From Megalopta genalis (taxonomy: Eukaryota > Arthropoda > Insecta > Hymenoptera > Halictidae): DNA of 64,000 bases. The stretch is taken from positions 26,377,302-26,441,301 of the forward strand of contig NC_135013.1 of assembly GCF_051020955.1 (NCBI RefSeq). The letters are read 5' to 3'. Below are positions 46,001 through 49,617 of this stretch, one piece after another. A program made the position numbers and the translations under genes. Each line of letters begins with the position of its first letter. Position 1 is the first letter of the stretch. Under the pieces are notes generated by a model. The model did not search any database. It saw only the letters and a program-made list of their open reading frames with translations, and was not told the DNA's origin.

Positions 46001-47773
46001 AGCCCTTATCGCGCAAATCAAACAGAAGTCTGGAGAAGCTGAAACCGTGGACAGGTGTAAAAGCTCCAAAACAGGACAAATATTTAGGTTCCGGGTATAT
46101 TATACCGGGTACACATGAATGGTATATATCAGGTGTCGATAACATGTGATCCGAACAAAGTGACCCAGTTCATAATTTGACAATTATACTCGTTTCTGTA
46201 ACAATTGGAATTAGAATCTTGAATTTTTATGTTTCAAGTTTGAAAGATCTATTGCGATTATTTTTTTAAAATAAAATTTAGCGTATTATATATTATTATT
46301 AGAGCGTTAAGAATCCTCTAAGTATAGCAGAGACTCTCTTATCCGAACACTTGTTTTTGCAATATTCTAATATCCAAAAAACGTTCGATCATCTAATCGT
46401 TGCAAAGTTGCATGTTCTAGTTGCATATTTGTATATTTAAGTACATTGTCATGGTAGTAGAGAACTCGAACGAAATATTTAAACAATAGAATATTTTGTT
46501 ATCATGTTATTACAAATAGTTATTACAAATTTATGATTAATTTACGATTAAGTACAGTAATGTCTCCCTAATTGACGCTCAGATTGTGCAAAAAAGTGGA
46601 CAATTTGGGAAGAGGAGATGCCATTATTCGAGCCTTGCAACTCGTTTGTATAATTGTTGACAATTGGTAACTATAAAAACTAATTGCAAGGCTCGAATAA
46701 TGATATCTCCTCTTCCCAAATTGTCCACTTTTGAAGTAACATCTTTGTGATCCACACGAAATGCTTGCAATCCTCTCCTTTTCTTCTAAGAAGTGTCTAT
46801 TTCGTCAGGAACTAAAATCTTGACAAATTTGTTTCAAAATATGAAAAATATAACGCTCAGATAGTGCGCAAAAATGGACAATTTGGGAAGAGGAGATACC
46901 ATTATTCGAGCCTTGCAACTGGTTTTTATAGTTACCAATTGTCAACAATTATACAAACGAGTTGCAAGGCTCGAATAATGGCATCTCCTCTTCCCAAATT
47001 GTCCACTTTTTTGCACAATCTGAGCGTCAATTAGGGAGACATTACTGTACTTAATCGTAAATTAATCATAAATTTGTAATAACTATTTGTAATAACATGA
47101 TAACAAAATATTCTATTGTTTAAATATTTCGTTCGTGCTCTCTACTACTATGACAATGTACTTAAATATGCAAATATGCAACTAGAACATGCAACTTTGC
47201 AACGATTAGATGATCGAACGTTTGTATAATTGTTGACAATTGGTAACTATAAAGACCAGTTGCAAGGTTCGAATAATGGTATCTCCTCTTCCCAAATTGT
47301 CCATTTTTGCGCACTATCCGAGCGTCAATTAGGGAGGCATTACTGTACAGCGAATGAATCTCATCGGAGACTTTCAAGCTTATACAAAAAAAGAGAAGAA
47401 GAAGAAGAAGGTTATTACGAAATTAAACGGATAAGAGAGTCTCTACGTCGAACACGACTGTTCCCTCTGAAGTATGTATGTCGAAGGTCAGGGGACTCCT
47501 CGAAACAAACGTGGGGGAGATTTGACGAATTGGACGGCGGGGACGGTTTCTATTCAGCGGTTCTCTTAATTGGTTACCGGTTGTTGTGGCCTGTCGCCAG
47601 GTGACTTATTCCCCGGCTCGTTTTGGAACTCTTACTGGGAGTACCTGGAGAGCTACGGAGAGGCCAGGCGGATTCTGGACGAGCTGAGAGCGGCCGAGGA
47701 CCCCCTACTGCACTTCCTTGGTCTGAGGCAGGCCGCTGCCAGGCACTCGCCGTCCTCGTTGCTTCTTCTACCG
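9447..47773 (+). CDS. Rho guanine-nucleotide exchange factor, partial (DH domain); 4 exons seen
   Basis: Exons are 9447-9636, 10523-10707, 43675-43720 and 47601-47773, and phases join as 1, 0, 1. The spliced frame gives 198 residues. About 64 residues of unassigned sequence (LLKYRVCRPRLLLAG, then GEVLLIEDSARQYDPIG) come first. A DH domain begins at YRATEKLLHAEEEYHEAL and continues with ELYARPLARNYPEF, FQPIADLAVVTAEHC, IRGALENWD, then GDLFPGSFWNSYWEYLESYGEA, and stops at SSLLLLP, just where DH domains continue VQRxxRY. Such proteins activate Rho-family GTPases by nucleotide exchange and usually carry a PH domain next. The start codon, 5' exons, the end of DH and any PH domain are not in the visible exons. 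I do not assign an orthologue. The GEV-box before DH could be the tail of an SH3-like module, as in obscurin-type GEFs, but that is a guess. Confidence 0.87.
9720..10084. repeat. AT-rich dispersed repeat with TTCGAATAAA motifs
   Basis: The text from ACTCAAAATAAAAATTCATTCGAAT through GTTTGTTCATAGTTTATCGATTTATTTC is closely matched at about 27748-27915 in the same orientation, and inverted at about 5500-5570. It grades into the 16-bp minisatellite. Confidence 0.65.
10085..10450. repeat. 16-bp minisatellite, GAATCATTCGAATAAA type
   Basis: About 22 degenerate copies alternate GAATCATTCGAATAAA with GAATTATTTGAATAAG. Each carries a TTCGAA dyad. It lies in the intron between the first two visible RhoGEF exons, about 70 bp upstream of the 10523 acceptor. 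Confidence 0.92.
10523..10707 (+). CDS. RhoGEF gene, exon with start of DH domain
   Basis: The acceptor TACGTTTCAG has a pyrimidine-rich lead. The donor is AGG|GTGAGT at 10708. The exon encodes TDRRYRATEKLLHAEEEY and EALCSAKELYARPL, the first helix (CR1) of a DH domain, then FQPIADLAVVTAEHCQR. It ends in phase 0. It cannot join 47601 directly because the frame would break, which predicts the micro-exon at 43675. Confidence 0.9.
10990..12970. other. Intronic, AT-rich then CpG-rich; nothing recognised
   Basis: It is AT-rich to about 11470, with a triplicated CTATAAATAATTAAATTATA motif at 11380-11450. From 11700 to 12960 it is CpG-rich, with many CGCG runs. I found no splice-bounded frame with protein-family character. 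Confidence 0.4.
12971..14292. mobile_element. TTAA element carrying a 10-copy 120-bp array
   Basis: The left end is TTGACAATAGAACTACCGAG (a decayed TTAA CACTAGAACTACC). The right end, inverted, is TTAACACTAGAACTACCAAACC. Next to the right end is a subterminal hairpin, CAGTCATTTCGACTG. The interior is almost entirely the tandem array at 13021-14220. The same end design and a related array occur at 29138-30280. Confidence 0.8.
13021..14220. repeat. Satellite-like array, 120-bp unit x 10
   Basis: There are exactly ten copies of 120 bp with no insertion or deletion. Each contains TTGTTTTATAACAATGACAAG, GATTTGAATTTTATACG and CTCTTAGAGGCATTTTTATAA. Copies differ by a few substitutions (GGAGGGGTA versus GGACGGGTT; TATAATATACG versus TATTATATACA). 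The substitution patterns form sub-blocks, suggesting multi-unit amplification. Confidence 0.97.
14533..14740. mobile_element. TTAA element fragment (TTAACCCTTTGCACTCGA family)
   Basis: The left end TTAACCCTTTGCACTCGAAGC is followed by family text (CCGTAAATCTAAAATAAATTTTC, GTGCACTTCATGCGTATGAAATTG, TTAGAACGTGATAATTA). The right end is missing. Related copies lie at 17068, 23714 and 35287. Confidence 0.75.
15104..15394. mobile_element. Non-autonomous piggyBac element (canonical termini)
   Basis: The left end is TTAACCCTAGAAAGATAACC. The right end, inverted, is TTAACCCGAGAAAGATAACC, with TTAA at both borders. The CCCTAGAAAGATA terminus is the hallmark of true piggyBac transposons. Subterminal ACGTACGTAAAAGATAACCAT and GGCGTCAATTTTA also fit piggyBac ends. 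It is 291 bp with no transposase, so it would depend on an enzyme elsewhere. Confidence 0.92.
15395..16500. other. GC-rich intronic stretch with (CT)n; no gene supported
   Basis: (CT)n occurs at about 15919-15948. A 215-residue minus-strand frame (15411-16058) is Arg/Glu-rich and driven by the simple repeat and CpG content. No family motif was recognised. Confidence 0.5.
16505..16665. repeat. Short degenerate tandem repeat (ATTATGATTTATCATTA type)
   Basis: Variants of ATTATGATTTATCGTTATTTGTAATTTATCA recur about eight half-units in a row. Confidence 0.75.
16883..17071. mobile_element. TTAA element (TTAACCAGTTA...TAACTGATTAA)
   Basis: The left end is TTAACCAGTTAAATTGCAAC. The right end, inverted, is TTAATCAGTTAGCTATTGCAAC. 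The right TTAA is also the left TTAA of the next element. Confidence 0.85.
17068..17402. mobile_element. TTAA element (TTAACCCTTTGCACTCGA family)
   Basis: The left end is TTAACCCTTTGCACTCGAGT. The right end is CTTCGAGTGCAAAGGGCTAA, with the last TTAA decayed to CTAA. The interior has CTGAGGCACCACTGAAATTTG, CATCACGTTCTAAGATAAT and AGTCGCAAGACTCAATTTCG, all shared with 23714-23965 and 35287-35516. Confidence 0.88.
17403..18420. other. GC-rich intronic stretch; nothing coding supported
   Basis: It includes a 9-bp (CACCGCTGC)n run at about 17980-18025. Frames read Arg/Ser-rich with no splice or domain support. Confidence 0.45.
18425..18620. repeat. Degenerate tandem repeat, about 55-65 bp unit x 3-4
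   Basis: The phrase TTATAAATTATTATGGATTAG recurs at about 18449, 18490, 18534 and (as TTAGAAATTATTTTGGATCAG) 18573, with GATAACTCG between copies. Confidence 0.8.
19253..19482. mobile_element. Palindromic hairpin MITE (TACAGTAATG family), complete
   Basis: The ends are TACAGTAATG and CATTACTGTA. Central arms ATACGATTATTTGATCCTTGC and GCAAGGATCGAATAATCGTAT flank a TTGTGAACGATT loop. Confidence 0.9.
19605..19794. mobile_element. Mariner-like MITE (TTAGGTTGGAAATTATGAAACGG ends)
   Basis: The left TTAGGTTGGAAATTATGAAA is the complement of the right TTTCATAATTTCCAACCTAA, and TA flanks both sides. The TTAGGTTGG start is typical of insect mariner elements. The 190-bp interior is AT-rich with no transposase. 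Confidence 0.88.
19834..20172. mobile_element. Palindromic hairpin MITE with AT-rich loop expansion
   Basis: The ends are TACAGTAATGTCTCC and GGAGACTTTACTGTA. The usual short loop is replaced by about 110 bp of AT-rich sequence (ATTATAATTATATG, ATTATTATACTTTAGC). The flanking arms ATACGATTATTCGAGCCTTGC remain. Confidence 0.87.
20173..21180. other. Intronic stretch, GC-rich to AT-rich; nothing recognised
   Basis: Several overlapping frames at 20330-20780 are open on both strands because of CpG-rich composition. No splice-bounded or domain-bearing frame was found. Confidence 0.4.
21180..21890. repeat. TATAGAATTCTATA dyad-rich simple repeat
   Basis: Dozens of overlapping ATATAGAATTCTATAT palindromes are interspersed with GAAGAAGAA. 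The tract would form many cruciforms or hairpins. Confidence 0.93.
21900..23131. other. Intronic stretch with a solo TTAA end; no gene supported
   Basis: At about 22195-22238 a TTAA-family terminus occurs alone: an ACGAGTCTGACTCGT dyad followed by GTGCAAGGGGTTAA. The rest (22250-23130) is CpG-rich with accidental frames. Confidence 0.5.
23132..23717. mobile_element. TTAA element, AT-rich interior (ACTATGCCGTCCG ends)
   Basis: The left end TTTACGCTATGCCGTCCG (TTAA decayed to TTTA) matches the inverted right end TTAACACTATGCCGTCCGC. A GGTGGCACCACGCTGGTGCCA hairpin sits next to the left end. The interior at 23230-23480 is TATTTA-rich repeat. The right TTAA is shared with the following element. 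Confidence 0.78.
23714..23965. mobile_element. TTAA element (TTAACCCTTTGCACTCGA family)
   Basis: The right end is GTCACCACTCGAGTGCAAAG followed by GGTTAA. The left end TTAATAATAATCGCACTCGAAG is a degraded match. Interior text GAACGTGATGCGACAATTTT is shared with 17068-17402 in inverted orientation. Confidence 0.83.
24057..24263. mobile_element. Palindromic hairpin MITE (TACAGTAATG family)
   Basis: It begins TACAGTAATGTTTCCCTAAC and ends TTAGGGAGATATTACTGTA. The inner arms TTATTCGAGCCTTGCAGC and GCAGGACTCGAATAATTG flank a GTTGACAATTCG loop. Confidence 0.88.
24425..24623. mobile_element. Palindromic hairpin MITE (TACAGTAATG family), internal deletion
   Basis: The ends are TACAGTAATGTCTCC and GAGAGACATTACTGTA. 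The left inner arm is shortened (GATACGAGTTTTTATAG). The right half from ACTATACAAACGAACCGCAGG onward is almost identical to the element at 24057, suggesting recent duplication or conversion. Confidence 0.88.
25034..25635. mobile_element. TTAA element, 602 bp, with short acidic reading frame
   Basis: The left end TTAACTCCTTAATGCAC pairs with the inverted right end TTAACCCCTTAACGTGCAC. It contains an (ATT)n run at 25200-25262 and a 20-codon frame at 25304-25366, rich in Ser-Glu then basic. A solo GAGTTAACTCGAGCGTG dyad lies next to the right end. Confidence 0.85.
25304..25366 (+). pseudogene. 20-residue acidic ORF inside TTAA element, possible transposase start remnant
   Basis: ATG begins MSESESESEYAVGK and ends RLTRKR then TAA. 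Acidic N-termini are common in piggyBac-like transposases, so it may be all that is left of one. The frame is too short to assign by itself. Confidence 0.25.
25636..26369. other. CpG-rich intronic island; no gene supported
   Basis: It contains a (GTC)n run at 25725-25745 and dense CpG. It could be regulatory, but I see no specific site or coding frame. Confidence 0.4.
26370..27445. mobile_element. Partly deleted piggyBac-like element with N-terminal transposase frame
   Basis: The left TTAACCCTCTGTGGGCC and the inverted right TTAACCCTTTATGGACCCA form the termini, with TTAA at both ends. The element is 1076 bp. It holds an AT-only stretch (26500-26650) and an 82-residue minus-strand frame at 26721-26969. 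The catalytic region of a transposase is absent. Confidence 0.8.
26721..26969 (-). pseudogene. N-terminal fragment of a piggyBac-like transposase (probable)
   Basis: The 82-residue frame starts MDTKSYKNKRGIRIRRDSG and is Ser/Asp/Glu-rich (SLLDSESDEDHP, NIIDSDDEFSIELSSDEEN). Such acidic, low-structure N-termini are typical of piggyBac-family transposases. The frame lies inside a TTAA-bounded element, oriented from its right end. The DDD catalytic core is missing. Assignment rests on context and composition, not on a conserved domain. Confidence 0.5.
27745..28080. repeat. AT-rich dispersed repeat with TTCGAATAAA motifs
   Basis: ACTCAAAATTTGATTCAGATG through TTTCATAGTTTATCGAGTTATTTC matches the block at 9895-10075 in the same orientation. 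Confidence 0.65.
28590..28910. repeat. Degenerate two-copy tandem repeat, about 150-165 bp unit
   Basis: GAAACCGAATTTCATTTGGATATCTGTCATCTAAC, ATTGGAGACCAACTC and ATCGAGAGAGCGA return as GAAACCGTATTGCATTAGGATATCTAGGATCCGAC, ATTGGAGGAGAATTC and ATCGAGAGTGAA. A further related piece occurs at about 30425-30485. Confidence 0.7.
29145..29727. repeat. Tandem array, 97-bp unit (related to the 120-bp array)
   Basis: TGTTTTATAACAATGACAAG starts at 29443, 29540 and 29637, and diverged copies lie at about 29157, 29255 and 29348. Each unit continues GATTTGATTTG, ACGATTTTTAT, ATCTGCTTGAACGAA. The first half is homologous to the 120-bp unit at 13021; the second half differs. Confidence 0.93.
29728..30092. 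mobile_element. Foldback TA-element (CAGGGTGTCC family), complete, nested
   Basis: It begins CAGGGTGTCCCAAAAATG and ends CATTTTTGGAACACCCTG, flanked by TA on both sides. Arms of about 150 bp include TTACAAAAATTTTCT, CACCGTTAACGAGTTATTG and AACAGTGACCAAT, all returning inverted. It is inserted inside the 97-bp array. Confidence 0.95.
30281..31740. other. Intronic stretch; no gene supported
   Basis: The stretch includes (ATT)n at 31011-31037 and a GATTCCGATACCGATT-type degenerate hexamer repeat at 30940-31000. A possible element runs from TTAATCTCTTAGGCACGACG at 31036 but I could not find its other end. Confidence 0.4.
31740..32275. repeat. Tandem duplication, about 300-bp unit x 2
   Basis: TTTTCTTATTCATGTCC, TGATCTCGTACCGTATTATTCTC and TCTCATTTCGATATGTTTATTTGTG in the first copy return as TTTCTTATTCATGTCCG, TGATCTCGTACTGTATTATTCTC and TCTCATTTCGATATATTTATTTATG. 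The second copy lacks about 60 bp. Confidence 0.85.
32276..33297. other. Intronic stretch; no gene supported
   Basis: A 206-codon minus-strand frame spans 32704-33324. It contains no recognised domain, has no matching splice context and looks like composition-driven openness. Confidence 0.4.
33298..33560. repeat. Dispersed repeat, copy 1 (second copy at 40848)
   Basis: CAATGGACAAAATT, AATCATCGCTTTTGGATGTGTT, CATATTTAGCAATAAGATG, GAGCGAATTGTTTGCC and TGTGATTGTAATTAATCTGTAG match 40848-41125 in the same order with about 20 percent divergence plus an insertion. Confidence 0.75.
33870..34085. mobile_element. Mariner-like MITE (TTAGGTCTACCGGAAAG ends)
   Basis: The left TTAGGTCTACCGGAAAGTTC and the right GAACTTTCCGGTAGACCTAA are perfect inverted repeats flanked by TA. 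It is 216 bp with no intact transposase. A sister copy at 39428 keeps the transposase C-terminus. Confidence 0.93.
34555..35000. mobile_element. TTAA-family end followed by a 92-bp x 3 tandem array
   Basis: It starts CTAACCCTTTGCACTCGGAC (TTAA decayed to CTAA). Inside, GATACGATTGTCTTGCAGTA recurs at 34732, 34824 and 34916, an exact 92-bp period with almost identical copies. The right terminus is not clear. Confidence 0.75.
35287..35516. mobile_element. TTAA element (TTAACCCTTTGCACTCGA family), complete
   Basis: It starts TTAACTCTTTGCACTCGAGT and ends CTTCGAGTGCAAAGGGTTAA. It is 230 bp. The interior matches 17068-17402 (CTGAGGCACCACTAAAAAAT, ACGTTCCAAAATAAT, AGTCACAAGACTAAATTTC). Confidence 0.93.
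35517..37825. other. CpG-rich intronic region; no gene firmly supported
   Basis: Short frames occur on both strands. Runs such as CGCGCCGCGCCGCGCC (about 37568) and ACGCATGCA-type alternation (37630-37660) explain several. Candidate regulatory islands cannot be resolved by eye. Confidence 0.4.
37826..38041 (+). CDS. Possible terminal exon of an unrecognised small gene
   Basis: A usable acceptor (GATGCTCTTTTAG at 37813-37825) opens a 71-codon frame ending in TAG, followed by AATAAA at 38066. The C-terminus is unusual: MEMIWDWGWLM then CSSHKCRYNPC, Trp- and Cys-rich after a basic stretch (RLRDRCRRLDEF). No upstream exon or signal peptide is identified and no family is recognised. It is inside the RhoGEF intron on the same strand. 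It may be chance. Confidence 0.2.
   Translation: MRPEEMHFLIHFSTMPLDRPTDDRIYSKFLLIQRLRDRCRRLDEFDAPPMEMIWDWGWLMCSSHKCRYNPC
38117..38379. mobile_element. Probable solo LTR of a retrotransposon
   Basis: It starts TGTTGCGAATTACGC and ends CGCCGTAACA (TG...CA), flanked on each side by ATAT, a possible 4-bp target duplication. An AATAAAG signal lies near 38162. No internal retroelement sequence is present, as expected after LTR-LTR recombination. Confidence 0.55.
39031..39279. mobile_element. TTAA element (TTAACACGTTCCGTGCC ends)
   Basis: The left TTAACACGTTCCGTGCC and the right GGCACGGAACGTGTTAA are a perfect 17-bp inverted repeat. A GTGTACCATCGATGGTACAC dyad sits beside the right end. It is 249 bp. 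Confidence 0.95.
39428..39671. mobile_element. Deleted mariner element (TTAGGTCTACCGGAAA ends)
   Basis: The ends TTAGGTCTACCGGAAA and AACTTTCCGGTAGACCTAA match the MITE at 33870 and are TA-flanked. It keeps the last codons of a transposase (39586-39512, minus strand). Confidence 0.93.
39512..39586 (-). pseudogene. Mariner transposase, C-terminal remnant
   Basis: The minus strand reads KNVARKLSSRWQEVINNDGN and then YIVQ-stop. The RWQxVIxxDGxYI ending is characteristic of mariner transposases. Everything upstream, including the catalytic DDD region, is deleted. Confidence 0.85.
39672..40847. other. Intronic stretch; no gene supported
   Basis: AT-rich to about 39980, then CpG-rich. Overlapping open frames at 39991-40680 on both strands have no recognised motif. 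Confidence 0.4.
40848..41125. repeat. Dispersed repeat, copy 2 (first copy at 33298)
   Basis: CAATGGACGAAATT, AATCATCGCTTTGTATCTGTT, CATATTTAGCAACAGAATG, GAGCGAATTGTTTAC and TATGATTGTGATTAATCTAC follow the order of the first copy. Confidence 0.75.
41140..41320. repeat. AT-rich tandem repeat (AAGATTAAATTAAATTA type)
   Basis: Variants of TTAAATTAAAAGATAAAATTTAAGATTAAATTAA are repeated several times. Confidence 0.88.
42208..42315. mobile_element. Left half of a palindromic hairpin MITE
   Basis: TACGGTAATGTCTCCCTAAC, then GACGCTCAGATTCTGCACG and GGAGATACGATTATTCG, end at TTTTTATAGTTGTG. The right half is absent. The next 120 bp (CATGGTAGTAGAGAACTCGAAC through GATTAAGTACA) is nearly identical to 46450-46555. 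Confidence 0.82.
42439..42620. mobile_element. Palindromic hairpin MITE, right end lost
   Basis: TACAGCAATGTCTCCCTAAT begins it. The central arms GATACGATTATTCGAGCCTTGC and their complement are intact. The right terminal CATTACTGTA is missing after TTGTACATTTTTG. Confidence 0.85.
42621..43674. other. Intronic stretch upstream of the RhoGEF micro-exon
   Basis: A solitary GGGGACACCCCGTGTA end occurs at about 43158-43173, resembling a foldback-element terminus. The remainder shows no supported gene. It ends in the strong polypyrimidine acceptor of the 43675 exon. Confidence 0.45.
43675..43720 (+). CDS. RhoGEF gene, 46-nt micro-exon inside DH domain
   Basis: The acceptor TTGCTTCCTTTCAG and the donor G|GTGAGT bound 15 codons plus one base: IRGALENWDGDTFKS, with the extra G completing GDLF of the next exon. 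It starts in phase 0 and ends in phase 1, exactly what is needed to join 10707 to 47601. The sequence fits the DH helix that precedes the GDLF motif. Confidence 0.87.
44107..44694. mobile_element. DNA-transposon remnant with GGGACAAATATGTGTGGACACTCTTT ends
   Basis: The left GGGACAAATATGTGTGGACACTC and, further in, ATGACTTGAATTTTTTTT face the inverted right text AAATTCAAGTCATTTGG and AAGAGTGTCCACATATATTTC. The terminal similarity spans about 80 bp. No transposase frame was seen in the 500-bp interior. Confidence 0.75.
44610..45227. repeat. Tandem array, 206-bp unit x 3, including a transposon end
   Basis: GTGTCCACATATATTTCTCC recurs at 44670, 44876 and 45082 (period 206). Each unit runs from CTAACAAAAATTCAAGTCATTT through CCCCGCGGTGCAAGTTGCTCGAGTC. 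The first half is the right end of the element at 44107; the second half is flanking DNA, so host sequence and transposon end were amplified together. Confidence 0.95.
45228..46327. other. Intronic stretch with (GA)n; no gene supported
   Basis: (GA)n at 45540-45612 creates Ser/Leu-rich and Arg/Glu-rich frames up to 195 codons. None carries a domain. Confidence 0.5.
46380..47221. repeat. Giant near-perfect inverted repeat, arms about 350 bp
   Basis: ACGTTCGATCATCTAATCG at 46380 reads back at 47221 and continues inward: TTGCAAAGTTGCATGTTCTAG, TGGTAGTAGAGAAC, AATATTTAAACAATAGAATA, GATTAAGTACAGTAATG, GACAATTTGGGAAGAGG, to about 46730 on the left and 46871 on the right. Only scattered mismatches are seen. 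The unpaired centre is about 140 bp. Each arm itself contains a hairpin MITE. It is transcribed with the RhoGEF pre-mRNA if that intron is made as predicted. Confidence 0.92.
47229..47346. mobile_element. Right half of a palindromic hairpin MITE
   Basis: ATAATTGTTGACAATTGGTAAC, TTGCAAGGTTCGAATAATGG and CTCCTCTTCCCAAATTGTCC lead to GGGAGGCATTACTGTA. The left half is missing; it is a third copy beside the giant inverted repeat. Confidence 0.82.
47601..47773 (+). CDS. RhoGEF gene, exon with central DH helices
   Basis: The acceptor CTGTCGCCAG and the donor CCG|GTGAGT bound 173 nt. Completed by the previous G, the frame reads GDLFPGSFWNSYWEYLESYGEA, RRILDELRAAEDPLLHFLGL, then SSLLLLP. GDxFxxxxxxxxxYxxYxxxxxxA and the closing LLLLP are core DH-domain landmarks. 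It ends in phase 0 exactly before the expected VQR helix. Confidence 0.92.
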
Positions 47774-48301
47774 GTGAGTTATTAATGGCTACATGAAATA
47801 GAGACAAGATATTACGTTGTAATCGATAGGATTACTCGGCCGATTAAGCATGCCGCCGGAACTATAATATTAGAGGCCTATTCGCCAGCGGATCGGCTCA
47901 GCCCCGGTCTTCTCGTCGGCTAAGCGAGAACGTAGATATCCGTCAAAATATTAAGCGGGATCGATACGGGTACTAATACGATCCGGATAGAGCTGGATGA
48001 TCTATACAGCCGCATAGGTACTTAGCCGAGCTACAACGATTTTCACTTTTACCGGCAATCCGAGGTTCGTTCGCCTCGGAAATATCTTCTGGAAGAGAAA
48101 TATCTTCTGCTCGAACAGATGCTCGAATCGATGAAATAATTGCTTCGAATATTGCCCACTGCTTTCTAAACTGGACGGGATTACTTCTTTATCCAGATTT
48201 CGATCGAACGGAGGAGCGGTTCGTACAGTAATTTCCCATAAAAGTTTATGGTCTCAATAATTCCGGCGCAGAATCGTTTCGACGCGGCCGATGGTCCCGA
48301 G

Positions 48302-48537
48302 CACAGTAATTTCTCTCTAATTCGCGCTCGGATTGCGCACAAAAGTGCGCAATTTCGGAAGAGGAAATACATTATTAATGATACATTATTAAATAAATTA
48401 TTCGAGCCTTGCGTTTCTATTTTATAGTTGTCGACGATCGATGACTGTAAAAACGAGGCGCATGACTCGGATCTTCTCTTCCGAAATTGTTTATTTTTGT
48501 GCGCGATCTGAGCGCGAATTAGGGAGAAATTATTGTA
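48302..48537. mobile_element. Divergent palindromic hairpin MITE (CACAGTAATTTCTCTC type)
   Basis: ACAGTAATTTCTCTCTAATT, GCGCTCGGATTGCGCAC on the left and GCGATCTGAGCGCGAATT, AGGGAGAAATTATTGTA on the right form the ends. It is a subfamily of the TACAGTAATG elements with GC-changed subtermini. A small TACATTATTAA duplication is present in the left arm. Confidence 0.82.
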
Positions 48538-49145
48538 CATGATTTCCTGCGAATGTGGTTCCACGATTTCGATGATCGCGCGGTGCCCAGCGACATCGAT
48601 TTGCCGTAGCATAATCAACGCTAGATTTACGGAGCACAAAAAACAGCTGATAAAAGTAACGATAAGACATTTATTCGGATTTTTAGCAAGCGTTGTTGTA
48701 ACATTTGCCGTAAGGAACGTATGAATGGAATAAATAAGTCGTAAATGTATTTTTATACGATACGAATAATCGTGAATTAAAAAATTAGTTGACGATCGGT
48801 GACTGTAAAAACGAGGCGCAAGACTCGGATCTTCTCTTCCGAAATTGTTCATTTTTGTGCGCGATCTGAGCGCGAATTAGGGAGAAATTATTGTACATGA
48901 TTTTCTGCGAATGTGGTTCCACGATTTCGATGATCGCACGGTGCCCAGCGGCATCGATCTGCCGCGGTATAGTTAACGTTGGATTTACAGAGCACAAAAA
49001 ACAGCTGATAAAAGTAACGATAAGACATTTATTCGGATTTTTAGCAAGCGTTGTTGTAACATTTGCCGTAAGTAACGTATAAATGGAATAAATAACTCGT
49101 AAATGTATCTTTATACGATACGAATAATCGTGAATTAAAAAACTA
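48433..49145. repeat. Tandem duplication, 358-bp unit x 2, spanning two different elements
   Basis: GACGATCG at 48433 and 48791 and AGAGCAC at 48631 and 48989 give a 358-bp period. Each unit joins the right half of the hairpin MITE to the left part of the TTAA element beginning at 48615, so two unrelated elements were amplified as one unit. Confidence 0.93.
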
Positions 49146-49617
49146 GCGACCCGTCGTTCCGACGGGTTTCATAAATTTATTGTTAATTACAGAGCACAAA
49201 AAAGAGCTGCTTTATATTAGTTGATAAAAGTAACGATAAGACATTTATTCTGATTTTTAGCAAGCGTTGTTGTAACATTTGCCATAAGGAACGTATAAAT
49301 GGAATAAATGACTCGTAAATGTATCTTTGTACGATACGAATAATCGGGAATTAAAAAACTAGCGACCCGTCGTTCCGACGGGTTTCATAAATTTATTGTT
49401 AATTACAGAGCACAAAAAAGAGCTGCTTTATTTAGTTGATAAAAGTAACGATAAGACATTTATTCTGATTTTTAGCAAGCGTTGTTGTAACATTTGCCAT
49501 AAGGAACGTATAAATGGAATAAATGACTCGTAAATGTATCTTTATACGATACGAATAATCGTGAATTAAAAAACTAGCGACCCGTCGTTCCGACGGGTTC
49601 CGTAAATCTAGCGTTGA
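48615..49617. mobile_element. TTAA-type element amplified into an array (216-bp/358-bp units)
   Basis: The left TCAACGCTAGATTTACGGA is the exact complement of the right TCCGTAAATCTAGCGTTGA (19 bp; TTAA decayed to TCAA/TTGA). The interior unit GAGCACAAAAAACAGCTG, AAAGTAACGATAAGACATTTATTC, GTTGTAACATTTGCC, TACGATACGAATAATCG occurs four times. ACCCGTCGTTCCGACGGGT hairpins separate the later units. Confidence 0.88.

Larger units (their letters stand above)
46328..47444. mobile_element. Composite element with AGAGACTCTCTTATCCG ends
   Basis: AGAGACTCTCTTATCCG at 46329-46345 is exactly complementary to CGGATAAGAGAGTCTCT at 47428-47444. The ..CTTATCCG terminus resembles pogo/Tigger-type ends. Palindromic hairpin MITEs and the giant inverted repeat are nested inside. 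Confidence 0.6.
43721..47600 (+). other. RhoGEF intron with transposon nest and giant inverted repeat
   Basis: It is bounded by GTGAGT at 43721 and CCTGTCGCCAG at 47600. It contains the 44107-45227 tandem/TIR structure, (GA)n at 45540-45612 and the 46328-47444 nested palindrome. It has no other gene. Confidence 0.8.

Noticed and set aside
48181..48997. Minus-strand frames up to 223 codons
   Set aside because: They run through the 358-bp duplication and MITE sequence; repeated peptide blocks mirror DNA duplication, not a gene.
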